A DNA stretch of 60,000 nt. Origin: Zygnema cylindricum (Eukaryota > Streptophyta > Zygnematophyceae > Zygnematales > Zygnemataceae). This document shows positions 57,703-60,000 of the stretch, in pieces (positions within the stretch are counted from its first letter, which is position 1; each line of letters starts with the position of its first letter). The position numbers and the translations under genes were made by a program. The notes under the pieces were generated by a model, which searched no databases, was not told the origin of the DNA, and was given only the letters and a program-made list of their open reading frames with translations. The stretch lies in assembly GCA_037447655.1 (NCBI GenBank), contig JBBHKE010000927.1, positions 328,400 through 388,399 on the forward strand. Reading direction: 5' to 3'.

Positions 57703-60000
57703 ATGGCTGACTTCCACGTCATAACAAGGTCCTTCATCCTCCTATGCTTATTTTGCGTATTCTATTCAGCTTCTGCACGAACTTCTTCAACTATTCTCAA
57801 CAACGTTAAAGCAGAAAAGAAGTTAAATCCTAAAATACGAGACTTTCTTGCTCACATACCGCATTTGAGACTTCCAAGCTCTTCATCCAGCCATTCATTA
57901 GATCCAGAAGAATATGATGGCAACCTTTCTTCTGGTCCTTTGCCACCATTGCCAGAAGATGGATGGCCTGACCTCTCGGGCTACATAACAATCAATGAAA
58001 CTGCAGGAGCTGAAATGTATTTTGCTTATTTTGAAGCAAGAAAACCAAAACGTTCGTTGGCTGAAACTCCGATCATCCTTTGGCTCCAGGGAGGACCTGG
58101 ATGTTCCAGTATGGTTGGTGCGTTCTATGAAATTGGACCGTACAAGATTACTGAAGCTATTCCTCCGGAGCTTGTACGGAACAAGGGAGCCTGGACTGAT
58201 CCTTATGGAATTCTGTTTCTTGATAATCCAGTCGGTGTGGGTTTCAGGTACACAGAAGGCTAAAAAAATGGTTACATCTTGAGTCTTTGCCAAATAACTT
58301 CTTACAAAGACAATGCGAGCTATATATTATACATATGAGTAATGTAGTGAATCCTGTATTAGTCATACTTGAGAAGGAAATGTGCTCTTCATCTTGATAA
58401 AGCTTGATGTTACGAATATCCTTCAAGATAACAGACTTTGTTGTTTAAAAATAAAACCTATTTACTGTCAAGAAGTGATGATTTTTGTCCATCTGCGTGT
58501 ATGTGTCACATACTTGCAGCAAGGTGAAAGATAGTAATGCCATACCCAACGGCGAGCTTAGTGTGGCCACGGACTTATACCGAGCACTCACTTCATTCTT
58601 TGCGGAACGTGCTCCAAAGTACTTTAAGGTAAACTCGTGTGATGTCACATGTTCATTTATCAGCAAGCTTCTTTCCTTCGAGGTCCTCTCTAGTGATACC
58701 AGTGATGACGGGATGCATGAAAGGAAGCCATTGGATTAAAATGGGCTCTACAAGCTGAATGGTTGTTGGGAAATGTCAGTTTCGATTTGAAGTCGTTGAC
58801 AATCTGGAAAATTTTACTTATTTGCACATTACTCATATTGTATTTTTTGTTTGTCTGTGTTTGACACATATCCAGGATCGTCCCTTCTTCATAGCTGGAG
58901 AGAGGTAACGCCTTTTCTCCTCACCACTAGCTGTCTCTTCAACTAAGCATTTACATTTTGTTCACAAATATCTTATTTATTCGTTCTCTAATAGTTGTAT
59001 AGCAATGCAATATCTGAATATTTGTCAAGCAAAGATTCAAGTTGCTGTTTGTCTTGTTGCCTGACAGCTATGCAGGGAAATATATACCAAGTGTTGGGTA
59101 TTACACGTTGAAATGGAGGAAAGACCTTAATAACGACTCCAGCGAAGGTCGTCCTAGTGAGGGCCATCCTTTCAGGCTAGATGGGCTTTTGGTAGGGAAT
59201 GGGATGACTGATCCTCGAGAAATGCTTCCACTTATGGGGCCACTCTTCTACTATTCTGGATACATTGATGGCCATCAAAAACACACTGTATGTCACATTT
59301 TGAGTTTTTTGTTTGATCCGTTAGATCTTTGGGATTCCAATGTCTGGTTGCTCTTTTCTAAAGCTTCCCTGCATTGAGTTGAATAAAAGTTAAAATTTTT
59401 CTTTTCAAAAGCTGACGTCTCAGTGCAACCTTGTACTATGGCGGGGAAAAAAACCTTGCAGGTGGAGTCATGGTCATCGCAGACAGTGAAGCTTATTGAT
59501 TCCGAGGACTGGATAAAAGCGGCCCGTGAAAGGTATAATCGATACCACGGTACTCTTTCTCTGACAATCTTCGACGGAAATAATTTTGAAGTTGTGGTTT
59601 TTTCATGATTGTTGATCTCCGAAATACATGCAGTCATGGTGTCAGCAAGTTCTTAACTCCAATAACATGAGTAGACGACTTTTGACAAAAATCCCCAGTA
59701 TTTCAAAAAAGAACTCTTTTGAAGCCATTTTGTACCTAGCGGACCAACTCGGTCATTTTAACGTCACAGGAAACTAAACAATTAATGGCCCTCCTTCCTT
59801 CTTCCTTTTTTCCTTTCTTTCTTGCACCATGGCTGTTGAGGGCAGACGTATGCTTTTGGAGTATATTAAAAATGTGACTGGACTTGCTACGCTGTTCAAC
59901 ACTGAAAGAACGCAGGAGTATCATAAAACTTTAGGAGGAGCTGACATTTTAGCAGAGGTAAGTCCTTTCCTTTTATACAGACGTGGATATGAAACGATTT
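57703..60000 (+). CDS. Serine carboxypeptidase-like protein (S10 family), partial, 3' end outside window
   Basis: Secreted or vacuolar alpha/beta-hydrolase of peptidase family S10. Plant members are carboxypeptidases or acyltransferases, so the reaction is open. Exons, all GT..AG and in frame: 57703-58247, 58520-58628, 58876-58904, 59068-59287, 59462-59532, 59846-59957; more follow beyond the window. Residues 1-25 are a signal peptide. GGPGCSS (130-136) is the oxyanion region. NPVGVGFS crosses intron 1. FFIAGESYAGKY places the nucleophile Ser228 on the codon split by intron 3. Then LVGNGMTDP, and ENVTG-like YIKNVTGLATLFN in exon 6. The catalytic Asp and His lie outside. A truncated paralogue of exon 1 is at 47120. 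Confidence 0.92.

Larger units (their letters stand above)
47818..58400. repeat. Tandem duplication unit, copy B, expanded by transposons
   Basis: Pieces of copy A occur here in order: 47818-48212, 48519-48567, 50048-50286, 51034-51117 and 56960-58400. Four insertions separate them (48213-48518, 48568-50047, 50287-51033, 51118-56959). Removing these and their target duplications leaves about 2.18 kb against 2.21 kb in copy A. Confidence 0.93.

Noticed and set aside
59042-59377. 111-aa plus-strand frame
   Set aside because: It contains carboxypeptidase exon 4 (59068-59287) with intron sequence on both sides and is not a separate gene.

Overview
The window is nuclear DNA of a plant (land plant or other streptophyte). 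The evidence is four intron-containing genes of plant-type families (organellar intermediate-cleaving aminopeptidase, aldo/keto reductase, plant-type APS reductase, serine carboxypeptidase-like), short GT..AG introns, and AT-rich spacers crowded with non-autonomous DNA transposons. I cannot name the species.

Layout. 1-6475 (minus): ICP55-like Xaa-Pro aminopeptidase, C-terminus outside the window. 6.5-16.3 kb: transposon-derived DNA holding one intact tRNA-Arg(ACG) and two decayed copies. 17078-18019 (plus): an intronless, GC-rich ORF for an unknown zinc-ribbon-like protein, followed by a decayed GGACATT minisatellite. 20755-27931: a three-level nest, in which a TA-flanked element contains a second TA-flanked element, which contains a 6.07 kb Helitron with hairpin, CTAG and TC ends placed exactly between A and T. 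28.1-31.7 kb: AT-rich inverted array, Tourist-like element and repeat debris. 32689-36805 (minus): aldo/keto reductase. 36.9-40.5 kb: mostly unrecognised. 40564-45642 (minus): adenylylsulfate reductase (APR), complete, 8 exons, 466 aa. 45.6-58.4 kb: a 2.2 kb tandem duplication covering the start of APR exon 1, the divergent promoter, and exon 1 plus part of intron 1 of a serine carboxypeptidase-like gene. 57703-60000 (plus): that carboxypeptidase gene, running off the right edge.

The main result is this duplicated divergent promoter. Copy A (45608-47818) now serves APR and leads only to an orphan carboxypeptidase exon 1. Copy B drives the full carboxypeptidase gene and keeps only about 12 codons of APR. 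Copy B alone took four transposon insertions: a hAT MITE, a Tourist-like element, a second hAT MITE, and a 5.8 kb hAT-type unit holding a decayed BED/hAT transposase. Copy A preserves the empty sites, so target-site duplications and insertion order can be read directly. The genes are otherwise metabolically unrelated (protein maturation, redox, sulfate assimilation, peptide or acyl chemistry) and form no operon.

Transposon families defined here: TA-flanked elements with CACCGCCAATCG.. ends; hAT-I with CAGAGGTCGC ends; hAT-II with CA[C/T]AGTTCAAAAGTAGG ends; Tourist/PIF-Harbinger-like with GGGCATGTTCCC ends and TTA duplication; family III with GTGTTGTGTATCGG ends; and a Helitron. Only hAT-I has any transposase trace.
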